From: Corynespora cassiicola
Taxonomy: Eukaryota; Ascomycota; Dothideomycetes; Pleosporales; Corynesporascaceae
Reading direction: 5' to 3'
DNA: 64,000 bases
NCBI GenBank assembly: GCA_022059125.1
Contig: JAEUWY010000002.1
Coordinates: 1,488,001 to 1,552,000 of the forward strand
Part shown: positions 1 through 11,230 of the stretch, piece after piece
Layout: each line of letters opens with the position of its first letter
Numbering within the stretch: the stretch's first letter is position 1
The notes under the pieces: model-generated
The model's input: the letters and a program-made list of their open reading frames with translations, nothing else
The model's database searches: none
What the model was told of the DNA's origin: nothing
Translations under genes and position numbers: made by a program

Positions 1-314
1 TACTTCGTATGAACAAAGTCGCGACATGGATATCTTTATCCATTCTAGTTTGGCTAACCGCCACTACTATCCTTATTGCGGCACTGCAGCGCAGGTACTT
101 TGGCTCTGTTCGCAAGATGGAAACGGTTGCTGATGGGTTGATGCTTGTGGCTGGTAGTACAAAGCTGTTGGAGCTAGTTCGAGAATATGGAGTGGAGCAG
201 CTTAAAAATGCAGAAGTATATACGAGACTGGGCTGGTTTGCGAGTGAGGATGGGGGGTTGAGGTGGGCGGTGGACGTAGTTGAAAATGATGAATTGGAGG
301 AGACAGACGGGTGA
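1..314 (+). CDS. C-terminal part of a fungal integral membrane protein (5' end outside window)
   Basis: The reading frame is open from the left edge to a TGA at 312-314, so only about the last 100 residues are visible. The first in-frame ATG, at base 9, is probably internal. A hydrophobic helix (roughly WISLSILVWLTATTILIAAL) is followed by a basic residue cluster (QRRYFG). The tail ends with a TRLGWFASEDGGLRWAV-like segment. A last transmembrane helix followed by a short cytoplasmic tail ending in RLGWF...RW is what I recall for the large DUF3433-type fungal membrane proteins. That assignment rests on memory of the family and on the tail only. No function can be given. Confidence 0.5.
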   Translation, partial: LRMNKVATWISLSILVWLTATTILIAALQRRYFGSVRKMETVADGLMLVAGSTKLLELVREYGVEQLKNAEVYTRLGWFASEDGGLRWAVDVVENDELEETDG

Positions 315-1135
315 TGGTATGGATGTAACGCTGATGACTCATTATTTTCTCTATTCCATGGAGTTGAAGTTTTCCGACAGTTTTGTGAAGGCATCTTTGG
401 CGCAAATATCCTAGCTGTCTGTAGTGGATAGCGCAAAACGTTACTGAGGTGCTTGGTGACGGCTAATGTGAGTAGAAGTTTTCTATAGCTCTTACATAGA
501 TTCAGCTAGGCTCCCTGTTTGATTAAATTCTTTTCTTAAATTATTGTAGCACTGACAGATGCGTTGTATGATAACAGCGGCGACAGCTTGGACAAGCTCG
601 TGCGGATCCCTTGTGTATTGCCCTTTCAGGCTGGCCTAGATTTGATATGCATTACCAATAAAATGCCATTTAAATCATACGTATGGAACTGTACAAGAAG
701 TAATCAGCAAGTCATGCCTCGCCAATGCTGGCACTAATGACCGCGATGACCTTCATCACCAACCACATCAATTTTATACAACGACTAGCAATTCTAAAAT
801 CAGGTGAAAGAATATAGAATTTTGACTTGACCTGCGCACAAATATCACTCGGCAGACTTGGCGGGCGAGCAAACAGTCATCCTCCGCTGCCCGCTAGTCC
901 CTTTCCCTCCAACCCACATATCTCTTCTTTTCCCAGATAATCCAAAACATAAATATCCACTCACTTCAATCAATACGTTTGCAGCTTTCACCGCATCACA
1001 AGGCCAGTCCTGTTTTGGGCACTCACTCACTGTGCTATTTGCCAGCCCGCCCTTGCACGTTACGGCTCGTCTCCTTTCACATCGCACCTCCACCAATCGA
1101 CTAAATCGTCATACCGAGACTTATTCGTCAAAGAA
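315..1135. other. Intergenic region
   Basis: This stretch separates the 3' end of the left-edge gene from the broken coiled-coil gene. It is moderately AT-rich. The last 250 bases become pyrimidine-rich, as expected of a fungal promoter and leader. The short frames seen on both strands between 845 and 1250 overlap each other and resemble no protein I know. I see no RNA gene or repeat. Confidence 0.5.
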
Positions 1136-2516
1136 ATGTTACCATCCGCGGGTCCAAAGCCCATTGTCAAAGGCAAGCCCGACAAAAATGGCCAGGATTC
1201 GATCAGCACAATCTCCACAGTCATCCAATTCGTCTTCGTGCTATACATAGCTTACCGGGTAGTTTTGGTTTTCCAGGGAGCCCCAGAACGCATTGCCGCG
1301 ATGGAAAAAGTGAAGAGGTCCACTGTGGGCGTGGGGAGCTCTAGTAAAGCCCACAAAGACCAATATGAAGCCGAAAAGATATTTTGGGGAGGCAATAAGA
1401 CCGCGATGGAAAACATGCACGAGGTATCATCCATCAAGGCCAGAAATCAGGCTTTTAGTGATGTCCGTAAATCGGCACAGGTCAAGAACGACAGGACTGA
1501 CACAAGCCAGCTAAAGATTACCAAATCAACACTCAGCAGAGAGCTTAAAGATATCACTGGCAAGCTCGAGAAATTCAACATAGCGTTGAAGCAGACCCAA
1601 GATGAACTGGAGAGAGTTCCTGCAGCTTTGAGCCAGTCCCAAGATGAATCGAAGAGGGCCACTGCAGCTTTGGAGCAGATCCAAGTTGAACAGAAAAATA
1701 CCCAGAATCAACTAGATATGAGTGAACAGATCCGTAAACTTACTAGGAGAGTATCAGAACAGAGCGAGATAGTTATGCTCGAGTCGCAGCGTAAGCTCGA
1801 GATGGTCGTAAAGCATCTAGAACTCTATGAAGGCTACAATGAATCAACAACAGCCGACACCTCCGAATTACCCCCCCCCCCCCTCGAAGGACCATGAGGA
1901 CGACAAGAAGATATCTCCGTCTGAAGCGACTGTAAAGATCACTTCGAACCCATCAAACGACAACCCACTGATCGAAGCCGAGTCGTCACTGGAGTACTGC
2001 AGCACAGACGCTTTCGACACCACTCTCCACATGGTCTGTCCAAAGTGCCAAATGCAATACCCCAAGGATCACGCGCAAGACTAGCACGACTTCTGCAAAA
2101 AAAAACACGAGCACTGCTTCTGGTGCGGCAAGTGGTTCAAATCCGGCCGCACCTCCTTCGAGACGCAGCACCGGGGCGAGTGTGGCCGGGAGCGCGGCCA
2201 TCAGTTCGCCGCATCCAACAAGGTGGACGAGGCCAATGCCGCGCGCCGGGCCGCTAGATTGCCTATGCTCTTCGTTGCGGACAAGGGGAAAGCGTTTCAC
2301 GCAGCGTGGACCGCGAGGAAGCGTCAGGCTGGTGTTGAAGGCGCACCCTCGGGTTCCTATGACGGCCCGGTTGTGCAGGCCACGCCCAAGTCTGGCAAGA
2401 AGAGGCAGAGCTGTCATAACTGTAGGAAGAGCGAACACAAGGCTACTGAGTGCACTGAGCCTTGCCGGAATTGCAATTCGGCCGACCACCAGGTGTTCGA
2501 GTGCCCTCGCAACTGA
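1136..2516 (+). pseudogene. Membrane-anchored coiled-coil protein with C-terminal zinc knuckles, interrupted by a frameshift and a stop
   Basis: The frame starting at ATG 1136 encodes an N-terminal hydrophobic segment (about residues 27-48) and a Gln/Lys/Glu-rich coiled coil (about 120-235). It runs out at 1897, just after a run of 13 C (1871-1883). Protein-like sequence continues in another frame from 1827 to a TAG at 2082-2084, and then past that TAG in the same frame to TGA 2514-2516. The continuation has a Cys/His-rich block on both sides of the TAG (CPKC before it; FCKKKHEHCFWCGKWF after it). It ends in two CCHC zinc knuckles: C-HN-C-RKSE-H-KATE-C and C-RN-C-NSAD-H-QVFE-C. The simplest reading is one gene broken by a length change in the C run and by CAG-to-TAG. 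Alternatives are a sequencing error in the homopolymer plus a real stop, or an unrecognised intron. CCHC knuckles bind single-stranded nucleic acid in many proteins; the role here is unknown. Confidence 0.5.
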
Positions 2517-3365
2517 ACTTCAAGGCCTGTGATCTTACTCTTTGCTGCCATATCCTGTTCTCGGTCGGCGGATCCTGTCCACCATATTCAGAGCTTCAGA
2601 TGGATAGGGATAAAGGATGGGCATATTGGGTGTATTTTGCTTACACGGACTTGAAGCCCTCTATACTTGTTGTGTTGGACGGCACTAGGGCCATGAATAA
2701 GGGAGAAGCATCGGAGACAAAATGAGGCGAATAGGGGTCCAGGAACCTTGGACGGGTGTCTCGGGCAGCATAATGAAAACGTGGTAGCCCAAAATAGACT
2801 CTAAACTGCCTGTGACGTTTTGCAACCGAACATGCGTTCACGCGCGGCTCCCAAGTCCGGATTCCTGGTTGTGAAATGTTGTCGTCGTTGCGAATCATGT
2901 GACGTCATCTTGGGGCCGCGGGCAGAGATGCGGAGCTGGTGATGTCGGTGCGAGGCGCTCGGACAGGCAGCTCGTGATGAGATGACAGCATGGCAGCATG
3001 ACAGCAGAACAGCCGCGAAGCACGCTCGAAAGACACAGAAAGCCAGGGTGGCTGTCACGGGAGGGCTGAGACGTGGAATGACAGCAGCTAGACGGGTAAG
3101 ACAGGGTCACCTGACTGGGAGGGTTGCTCTGGTCACCAGGCGCAGGGGTGGTGCATGCGGGGCAGCTTGAGCTTTGTTTCGACAGCTTCCAAGCGCGGCC
3201 TTCATCATGGTGCACAGCCCAGCCCGAAAGCATACAAGTACAAGCTCAGGTACCTTGACCACGGCCTGCACAAACATTCCTTCCCCGCCCACACATCCTC
3301 AGCTCCCATAGCCTTCCCCAGCAAGCCAGACAGCTCTATATACCACATACCACCACCACGCCACC
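2517..3365. other. Intergenic region upstream of the RPEL gene
   Basis: No supportable gene. Overlapping frames on both strands (for example 2895-3233 minus and 2982-3170 plus) have no recognisable domain and no fungal start context. The last 100 bases are CA/CT-rich leader-like sequence. They contain TATATA at 3337-3342, only about 25 bases before the RPEL start codon, so it may not act as a TATA box. Confidence 0.4.
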
Positions 3366-3869
3366 ATGTCCGACAACGCCGTGATCGATGAGACGCCAAT
3401 CAGCCCTGCCCGCCAGTCCGCCGAGCGCCGCAACAGCTTGGAGAAGCACCTCCAGCACCGGCCAGACGCGCAGGACCTGAAGAACCGGCACATCCTGCTG
3501 GACACCAACACGGCTCCGTAACGCTCTCCCCCCCACACCCCACAGCACGCCATGATATCATCCGACGCTAACCTGCTGCTTCCCCCACACAGCGCCCTCC
3601 AGGCCAAAGCCCTAGAGCTCGAGCGCCAGCGCGCCACCGACAACCTCAAGAAGGGCCTGTCGCACCGCCCAGACCGCGAGACGCTCGTCGAGCGCAACAT
3701 CCTGCCCGATTCCAGCGCTGCGCCCTCCCTGCAGGGCCACCAGAAGGAGCTTGAGCGCCACATGCGCGCGGATAGCTTGGAGAAGGGGCTGCAGAGCCGC
3801 CCGGCGCCCGAGGAGCTCGTCAAGAAGGGCATTCTCGACGAGGACGAGAATCCGCTCAAGGACGCGTAG
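3366..3869 (+). CDS. Small protein with three RPEL repeats
   Basis: Two exons, 3366-3517 and 3593-3869, give 142 residues. The 75-nt intron has donor GTAACG, branch GCTAACC (about 3566-3572) and acceptor CACAG, and the frame is kept across it. The start ATG sits in CCACC-ATG-TC. Three copies of the RPEL motif are visible: SLEKHLQHRPDAQDLKNRHIL (around residue 24), NLKKGLSHRPDRETLVERNIL (around 67) and SLEKGLQSRPAPEELVKKGIL (around 112). They are joined by short linkers, and little else is present. In animals RPEL motifs bind G-actin (MRTF, Phactr). Short all-RPEL proteins also occur in fungi, where their role is not established, so an actin-monomer or signalling role is inference. The gene is convergent with the DUF2264 gene. 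Confidence 0.85.
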
Positions 3870-4223
3870 GGAAATGTATACCAATCACATCATACTGTTC
3901 ATGGGGAGCACGAAATGGTCTGTAGGATGAGGGCACGTGCCTGAGTCTCTCTCTCTTCCTCTTCCTCTTCCTCTCCGTCGCTTTCTTTTTCGTTCAAGGG
4001 CGTCTACTGGGAAATCGTCATTTGTAGTTATTTCTTGCACTGCGGGTTCAGCGGAGGTAATGCCGCCAGCTGAGAATGTATCGGCAACGTAACCAAGGCT
4101 ACTGCTACCACGGGTTTGAAGTGTTCTAAATTAGCTGGACAGTAACCTATGCTGCATTCAAGCATTCAAGCATTCAAGCATTCAGTTCGTGATCTACATG
4201 GTCCCATTTCCGTCATTCTTATT
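3870..4223. other. Convergent 3' intergenic region
   Basis: This is the short spacer between the 3' ends of the RPEL gene and the DUF2264 gene. It holds a CT-rich tract (about 3951-3976) and an 8-nt tandem repeat described separately. No gene is visible. Confidence 0.6.
4154..4184. repeat. 8-nt tandem repeat (AGCATTCA), about four copies
   Basis: The unit AGCATTCA repeats about four times in direct tandem just downstream of the minus-strand DUF2264 stop codon, so it probably lies in that gene's 3' UTR. Confidence 0.85.
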
Positions 4224-6263
4224 CTAGTCCCAGCGACCCGAGATCTTGTCGTGCAGCCAGGTCGGGATGGCAGGCTTCTTGCCCCAGCCCTCCTTCCATT
4301 GGCCCTTCCAGCCCTCGACGCTGGCCGGCAGGGCGTAAACGGCAGTTGCGAGCCACACCGTCTGACCGGCCGCGACGTCCTTGTGAAGCGTCGGCAGCAC
4401 GCTGCGAGCCTCCACCAGATTCGAGTTTGCGTCCGCCAGCAACACGCTGCCACTCCTCTCGTCCAGCGACAGCTCCGCGATACCCACGGCGCCCGACCGC
4501 GAGGCCACAAACGCGCTCGTGGCGTCTGCTTGCCCGCCCTCGGAGATTGACTCGTCCAGCGCTCCCAGGTTTCTTCCATCCGACTCCTTGCAGCCGTATA
4601 CGGCGAAGGCGCCCTCGGCCGTCTTGATGTCGCGACCCGTCCGGACGCGGTGCACGCGCAGGTGCCAGTTGGGCGTGTCCTCTGCAGGCGGCACCAGGTA
4701 TGTCAGCACGTCGACGTCCCTCCACGGCTTCTGCACCGAGACGAGCACGGGCACGCCGTCGTGGTTCTCAATCTGCGTGTCGCCGTGGTGCGCGCGCCGC
4801 ATCTTCCACATCTCGCCGTCGTCGTCGGACAGGGCCAGCGACGACTCGGGCACGTACTGCTCGAGCGTGTACGACCCCGTCGGCACAGAGTACGAAAAGG
4901 CCGCGCTGTAGGCAAACTTTCCATACTTTGCCTGCGTCGCCTTGAGCGGGTAGTGGCACGACTGACCGCTCGACAGCAGAAATGTGTGGCCCCCGCTGCG
5001 GATTACGACGTGCCTGGGGTGAGGGAGCGGTCTGGCGACGCGCTGGGCTGCATACGGATGGGGCTCTTCCTTTGAGCTCCAGAACGGATGGTCTTCCGGC
5101 ATGGCGAGCGGCGCGAACGCCAGCATGCACCAGTACGGCGATCCGGGCGAGTTGTAGTTCTCCGCGAGGTACGTGTTGGGGTACGAGTATCCGATGCTCA
5201 GCATGCCGTTGGGCTGGAAGATGTCCGTCTGCGTTGTCCACCAGCGCAGGTTCCGCAGCCAGATGCCCTTGACGACCCCCCAGGACAGCGGCGCGGGCAG
5301 CTCCACGTCTGCAAAGGCGACCGCGCCCCAGAAGGCCACCATGGCCCATCGGTACGTGAGCGACCGCCCAAACGTGATGGCCCTGCCCTCCGGGTCGAAG
5401 TAGTGTACAAAGTCCTGGGCGTACAGCCGGGCGCGCTCCTTGTACTCTTCTGCCTGAGCCGGGTCCAGGTCTGCGGCGAGCTTCGCGTATAGGAGCTGGA
5501 GGTACTGAATTGCAAAAGAGCCGGAGTAGTAGTCCATCTGGCGGTACCCCTCGGGGCCATCGTTAGACCAGCCATCACCGCGGTAGAAGGTGTTGAGCTG
5601 CTTGATGTCGGCCTCGAGACGTTCCTTGGACCATGCTGCACCGTTCTTTGCGAGTCCGAGATTGGCGAAGACGCGGAACCAGAGCCTGTCAAATATTCAA
5701 CGCTCACGTCATTGTCACAGCGACGACCAGGGGGGGTGGGGTTGTAATTGGGTTTCACGGGAGGCATCATACCAGTTTGTATTTGGCATATCTTTGTCAT
5801 TCATACTCCCCAGCCATGACTCAATGTTCTTCTTCTGCTGGTCAGTCAAGGGGTCCCAAAAGTCCTTGTGGGCAATGGCGAGCGTGTATCCAATCGGACA
5901 CGCTTCGACCATCCTCTGGTCCTGGTCCTCCATGTACCCCCAGAACTCATCGCTCTCGGGATCAGTACCAGCAATAATGCCTTGCACAAAACGATCAGTG
6001 CCTTCATACTTGCTGCCGCCAGCGAGGAGAGGTGCGAGACCCCACAAAGGGCGGGCATAGCCCTCGACCTGGGCGGCTGTCTCATCGAACCTCGTGCCGG
6101 TGGCGCCAACCTTCACCATGGAGTGGCGGGGAGAACCGCCCCCGGCTAGCGGATCCAATAGCGAAGTCACGGCGCCTACAACATCATCCCTTGTGCGGAG
6201 CGGATTCGTGGAGAAAGGGTGGAGGGGGAAGGAACGGTTGGCGTTGGCTGTGGCGGCCGACAT
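4224..6263 (-). CDS. DUF2264 family protein
   Basis: Exons on the minus strand are 6263-5773 and 5685-4224. The 87-nt intron (GTATGA...TGACAG) joins ...NTNW to LWFRVF... in frame, giving 650 residues. Recognisable family features are the N-terminal NPLRTRDDV, the long run of aromatic and Gly residues in the middle ([58 protein letters not shown]), and a beta-rich C-terminal half. This matches fungal and bacterial DUF2264 proteins, which look like alpha/alpha-barrel glycan-active enzymes. The activity has not been established, and a carbohydrate-degrading role is inference. An in-frame ATG at 6434 would add 57 residues of low complexity. I chose 6263 because recognisable homology begins close to it. 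No signal peptide is evident at this start. Confidence 0.85.
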
Positions 6264-7475
6264 TTTCCAGCTTTCTTTTGACAGTGTGACCGCAACGGAC
6301 TTCGTTGGTCGCCCCAGTGGCTGATGTGAGCGGGCTCGTGCGAGATCTGGCCGAGGAGAGGTACTTGCCAACAAGCCTGAAGAGTGCGCCTCGAACACGT
6401 CGTCTAAAGTCTTGTGTTGAATTGGCGCGTCCACTCGCGAAACGGAATTCGACCGACCGGTCCTTTCTCAGAATGATCAGGGCGGGAGAGCGGTAGTTTC
6501 GGCGGATCTCCAGGTCCTTGCAATGCGTTGAGTGTTAAACGCACCGATTGTCAGAGTGTTGTTCAGGTTTGCTCAAAGTTTTTGCGCACCGGTGTGCTTG
6601 GAATCACTAGGCACACGTCCATCTATTTGAGTCTATTGACGTGCATTAGAATACATCCGAATTGGCACTTCGTGGGGCATCCACTACGCCGAAGTGTCAT
6701 TCACGGATAAATACAATCAACCGTAGCGTGCTGCTGGCGGGGCCTGACCACAATTTCCGATTCGGCATAGCCGCCGTTGCTACCCCAGCTCCCCAAGACT
6801 TTTGGTGCGGAGGCCCCAGACTCGTGTGGAAAGTAGACGGCAGCGCCACGCCTCGCGCCCTTTGGATGGAAAATCAAGAGCAACACTTGGCAGCAAGCCG
6901 TGCACTGTAAAATCCCACAAATGATGCATCAGCATCCACGCCTCCGCCGAGAGGACATGCATTCGAGGTTTTGGAACAAGACTTGCTCGACCCATCTCAT
7001 TCGACGGAAGAACGATGTCGACCCCGGAAAGACGCTATTTCACGCTACCACGGCGATCCGAAGGACTCCACGCGAACCCGCTCTTGGGGTATAGTGCCAC
7101 CTCTATGGAGGGCATGGAGAACTGGGGACTAGCCGTGCGATCTGAAGCTTGGGCCTTGTGGATGGTTTATATATACAGGTCGGACGACGTGGGTTTAATC
7201 AAACTGTGGAGCTTTTTGATCTCTCTCCCCGTTTCCTCTCTGCGCACAGGACGGTTTGAATCCTCTTCCCTATCAGGCGAGCCACTCTGCATATAGCTGG
7301 GTCGTCAACAGCCGTTCCTCGGAGGCAAGGTCTGTGGTACGTTATCTGCCGACGTGGTTGCCGCCCGTCCATCTCTTGCGAACGTTTTCATCTCACACCT
7401 GCGCAGGACTGTTAAGTCGCCACCACAAGAGTCAATCTTCCATCTCGCCTCATCTCGTCTCGAGAAGCCGCCACA
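6264..7475. promoter_or_regulatory. Divergent promoter region between DUF2264 and the sugar transporter
   Basis: About 1.2 kb lies between two start codons that point away from each other, so both genes are probably controlled from here. Two sequences fit the fungal carbon-catabolite repressor site SYGGRG: GCGGGG at 6737-6742 and CTGGGG at 7122-7127. That motif is short and common, so this is weak evidence. A good TATA element lies near the transporter (listed separately). No gene is seen. Confidence 0.45.
7166..7178 (+). promoter_or_regulatory. TATA element of the sugar transporter gene
   Basis: TTTATATATACAG sits about 300 bases upstream of the transporter ATG and just before a CT-rich leader (about 7215-7465). 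The arrangement fits a TATA-driven promoter with a long 5' leader. The transcription start has not been observed. Confidence 0.4.
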
Positions 7476-9311
7476 ATGTCTACCGTCGGAGCACGCTTGT
7501 TCCGCAAGATCGTCAAGAATGAGTCTATGAAGACTGACCCCGAGGAGATTTATGGATGGAGGGCGTTCGCCATGGCTTGCTCTGCTTGCTTTGGTGGTAT
7601 GCTGTTCGGTATGGATATCGGCACCATCGGTGGTGTGCTGACACTCCCACCTTTCATGGCGTAAGTCCTCTGTCTTTTCCGTTTCCCTTTTGCCTTTCGG
7701 CCATGTTTTCCGATTCGTAGCTAACACCACACGCAGCAAGTATGGTCTGAACAATATTTCCCCGGTGGCACGGGCCGATCTCTCGGCCAACATTGCTTCG
7801 ACTCTCCAAGCCGGGTGCTTCTTCGGTTGTTTCTTAGCCTCTTGGATGTCCGACAAATGGGGCCGAAAGGTTTCCCTAATGGTCAATGGTGCTATTACCA
7901 TTGTCGGGTGCATCATCCAGTCCGTCAGCATGGGAAGCATTGCTTCTATGTATGTTGGTCGGTACGTATACCACGAATCCAGCTTCAGTCAACAACGAAA
8001 CATGGCTAATTCGACACAGTTGCGTCGCTGGTGTCGGTGTTGGTGGTGCCTCCATGGTCGTCCCCCTCTACATCACTGAGAACGCTCCCCGCGCCATCCG
8101 TGGCGGTCTTACCGGTCTCTACCAGCTGTTCATTGCCACTGGAACTATGCTTGCCTTCTGGATTAACTACGGCTCCATCATGCACATCACCGGTGCTGGC
8201 ATGTACATTGTTCCCTTGGCTCTTCAGGCGCTCCCCGCCGTCCTCCTGCTCGTCTGCATGTTCCTCAACAAGGAATCGCCCCGTTTCCTCGCCAAGCAGG
8301 ACCGCTGGGAGGAGGCCACCAAGGTTCTTTGCCGTATTCGCAACCTGCCTGCCACCCACCCGTACGTTCAGGCCGAGCTCAAGGACATTAGCGACCAGCT
8401 CGAGCATGAGCGCATGCTCATCGGCGGTGCCACTACCAAGGATCTCCTCAAGGAGATGTTCACCATTCCCGGAAACCGCAAGCGCGCTCTCATCTCCATC
8501 GGCCTCATGATCTGCCAGCAGATGACTGGTACCAATGCCATCAACTACTACGCTCCCCAGATCTTCAAGAACTTGGGTCTTGTCGGAACTGACACCAACC
8601 TCTTCGCTACCGGTATCTACGGTGTCGTTAAGATGGTTACGTGCGCTGCATTCTTGATCTTCGCCGCTGACTCTCTGGGTCGCCGCCGCTCGCTCCTCTG
8701 GACTTCGATCGCTCAGGGCACTGCCATGTTGTACATTGGTCTGTATGTGCGCATCTCGCCGCCCGTCGCTGGCGAGACCGTACCTCCTGCTGGATACTTT
8801 GCCCTCGTCTGCATCTTCTTGTTCGCTGGTTTCTTCCAGTTTGGCTGGGGCCCCGTGTGCTGGATCTACGTCTCTGAGATTCCCGCCGCGCGTCTGCGTT
8901 CGCTCAACGTCGCCATCGCCGCTGCCACACAGTGGCTGTTCAACTTCGTCGTTGCCCGTGCTACTCCCAACATGATGGCTACAGTTGGTGCTCACGGTTA
9001 CGGGTATGTCCTTCCCCTCTCCAGGTTATCGAAATATGCGGTATGCTAACGAGTACAATAGTGCCTTCCTCATCTACGCATCCTTCTGCTACGCTATGTT
9101 CTTTTACGTCTGGTTCCTCATCCCCGAGACTAAGGGTCTGTCGCTCGAGAAGATGGACGATCTTTTCGGTGTTACGGAGCTCGTCCAGAAGAGGATGGAC
9201 GAGGACCGCGAGGGCCATGGTTCGCGCGACAGCCCCGCCCGCGAGCTCGGCATCGACGGAAAGGAGATTGCCACCGAGGAGAGGCGCGAGGTTGCGCCTG
9301 AGAAGAACTAA
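7476..9311 (+). CDS. Major facilitator superfamily sugar transporter
   Basis: Four exons, 7476-7660, 7737-7961, 8020-9003 and 9062-9311, encode 547 residues. The introns of 76, 58 and 58 nt have GTAAGT/GTACGT/GTATGT donors and GCTAAC-like branch points, and all joins keep the frame. Family signatures are present in order: [13 protein letters not shown] in helix 1, SDKWGRK in the loop after helix 2, ESPRFL after helix 6, [14 protein letters not shown] in helix 7, DSLGRRRS, and PETKGLSLE after helix 12. These are sugar-porter hallmarks, and about 12 membrane helices are expected at the plasma membrane. The exact substrate (hexose, pentose or quinate type) cannot be read from sequence. The C-terminal tail is charged and cytosolic ([14 protein letters not shown]...). 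The gene shares a 5' region with the DUF2264 gene. Confidence 0.92.
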
Positions 9312-9886
9312 GCTGGACGTAATGATATCTAAGGGGTTTCCATGTCTTTCGGTATATAGGTGTGAGATGCCTGCTGGCGGGTAGGCAATGGGTGAAAGTC
9401 GGGCAAGAATGAGACATGATTGATGCTTTTACGTTCGAAGAGGAGACTTGCTACGTGGTGTTTTGTGTGATGCCTCTTGTTCCCTCTTAACTAGTGGTTA
9501 CTTGGAGGTTTGCAACACGGTGTCCCCAACTGCGACGTCTGTTTAAACATTACCTTGAGAACGTCGCATTAAACATGGCGCTAGCTAGCCACACAACCGC
9601 TTCGGCACCGATCGCGCGGGACCCCCCCCCTCTCAAAAGTGTCCGTCGCCTCACCTTCCTACCCGTTCCTTCGGACAGCAACAAGTACCGTTCCCTCGAT
9701 TCGGAATGCTTGCGTTCTGGATCGGGGGATTGCTGTTAGCTAAGATCTTCCGAGGGTGCCGGTTCGGGGTCCGGATGAGGGCCGGGAGGATGGGGATGGG
9801 ATGTGTGTGGTCACGTAATGGGATCCACCCTGCGGGCGGGTAAATTTGGTAATGGGGGAGGATTTGTAATAATAATAACTTCGATT

Positions 9887-9902
9887 GAGAGAGAGAGAGA
9901 GA
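9887..9902. repeat. (GA)8 microsatellite
   Basis: Perfect GA dinucleotide run in intergenic DNA. Confidence 0.9.
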
Positions 9903-10001
9903 AAGGAACGTGGTGAGATGAAGATGGAAGAGGGGAGAAGAGATGTCTTAGCTGTGGTCGTGGGAGTTGGGGGGGGTGGAGTCTGGATGGGAGGGTGGTA
10001 G

Positions 10002-10020
10002 GGTGGTGGTGGTGGTGGTG
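10002..10020. repeat. (GGT)n microsatellite
   Basis: Six GGT units in direct tandem, in the same intergenic stretch as the GA run. Confidence 0.9.
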
Positions 10021-11230
10021 AGGTCAAGTTCATCACCCACTGCGTGGGCTCGAGGCTGTTCGGTTGCGAACCACGTTTTTGACGCAGTTGGAGGGGTGAA
10101 CGGAAGTTGGACTAGCTTTGGAGGTGTTTTTCGCGACTGTGTTTTCTGTTGGACGTGACTCAAGGGAGGGATCCGTGCATAGTAACTGTGGTTTCAAGCC
10201 TCAACCATCTCATTGTGAGTTGGGAGAGGATAAAAATCCTTCTGCGATGCGCAGTGTTATCCTCGAGGTTGTGTCAAGCTTTCCATATTGCTATAAAGGT
10301 GTAAGCGGCTGATAAGCGCTTCTTGGGTTCTTTTGTTGCTGTCTACCTGCTCGATTGGGCGGCTCTGCACTGAATGAAGAGGTGCCGGGGTATGGACTTA
10401 TTCGTTAAACACATGTGCAACAGCATTAGTATGCAAAATCAGAAGAACAGTCATGAATAGCTAAAATAAAGCAGTAAGATAGGAGAGGTTCTGCTTCCAT
10501 AGTTTTCTGTACATCAAGACGCGTGAAGACGCAAAGATCAGTATGGAGATGAATGCGGTTGGCTTACATGCGAGTAAAGTCTAGCCATTGTAGTGAGTAT
10601 ATAATGATTTAATTTACCGATAAACATGCTCAGTTTCTTCACCACCTTCTAGCTGGCTCAACGTATTTAAAAGTAGCCCCATGTATTGTTATCAAGCTGC
10701 TGCTCAGGCCTAATAAACGTACACAACCATTGCTTCCACAGTACTGAATCACTTCACTGGCATACATAACATTGATAATAGCTTTGCTTGGTATTGATTG
10801 ACGCAACTACGGGCTGGGGGTATCTCATAAAATACACATACAAGTACAGCCGACATACAAACAAACCTTTGCCATGCCAGCAGCCTTGCCTTCTTCAAGT
10901 AGATATCAGACATTAGAAAATAGACAGCATTGCCAAGCAGTGCGAGCGAGTCGGAGGCGCGAATGAAAGGAAAGAGAGCCGTGAGTTTGCCAAACGAGTC
11001 CAGCCGAGCCAAGAGCCAAAGCTATCCTGGTAGTTAATTGTCAAAGGGACATATACACACAAAGGAAATGGTCGTAGGACGTCGAGATCGCACTCAACGG
11101 GGTAGCCGGTTGCGCCAGTAACAATCAAACAACCTCCATGGTGTGATGCCTTGCTGAACGCCAAAAGTAGGAAACGCCGATGTGGATGTGGTCAAACGCT
11201 GACAAAAGAAAGAAAGTGGTAGTGGTGACT

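Larger units (their letters stand above)
9312..11230. other. Intergenic region between two convergent gene ends
   Basis: About 1.9 kb separates the transporter 3' end from the 3' end of the minus-strand coiled-coil gene. It contains (GA)8 and GGT microsatellites near 9.9-10.0 kb and an AT-richer part from 10.3 to 10.9 kb. Short frames such as 10749-11012 minus and 9740-10036 minus look non-coding. No RNA gene is recognised. Confidence 0.5.

Noticed and set aside
2129..2145. GGTTCAAATCC-like sequence resembling a tRNA T-arm
   Set aside because: It lies inside coding-like sequence (KWFKSGR), and no acceptor stem or anticodon arm can be folded around it.
2895..3233. 112-residue minus-strand frame upstream of the RPEL gene
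   Set aside because: Cys/Pro/Ser-rich but with no signal peptide or regular Cys spacing, and it overlaps open frames on the other strand.
5715..6434. Upstream ATG at 6434 as the start of the DUF2264 protein
   Set aside because: The extra 57 residues are low in complexity and unlike the family. The ATG at 6263 lies just before recognisable homology.
7250..7266. GGTTTGAATCC resembling a tRNA T-loop
   Set aside because: The loop lacks the TTC core, and no matching A-box lies upstream at the right distance.
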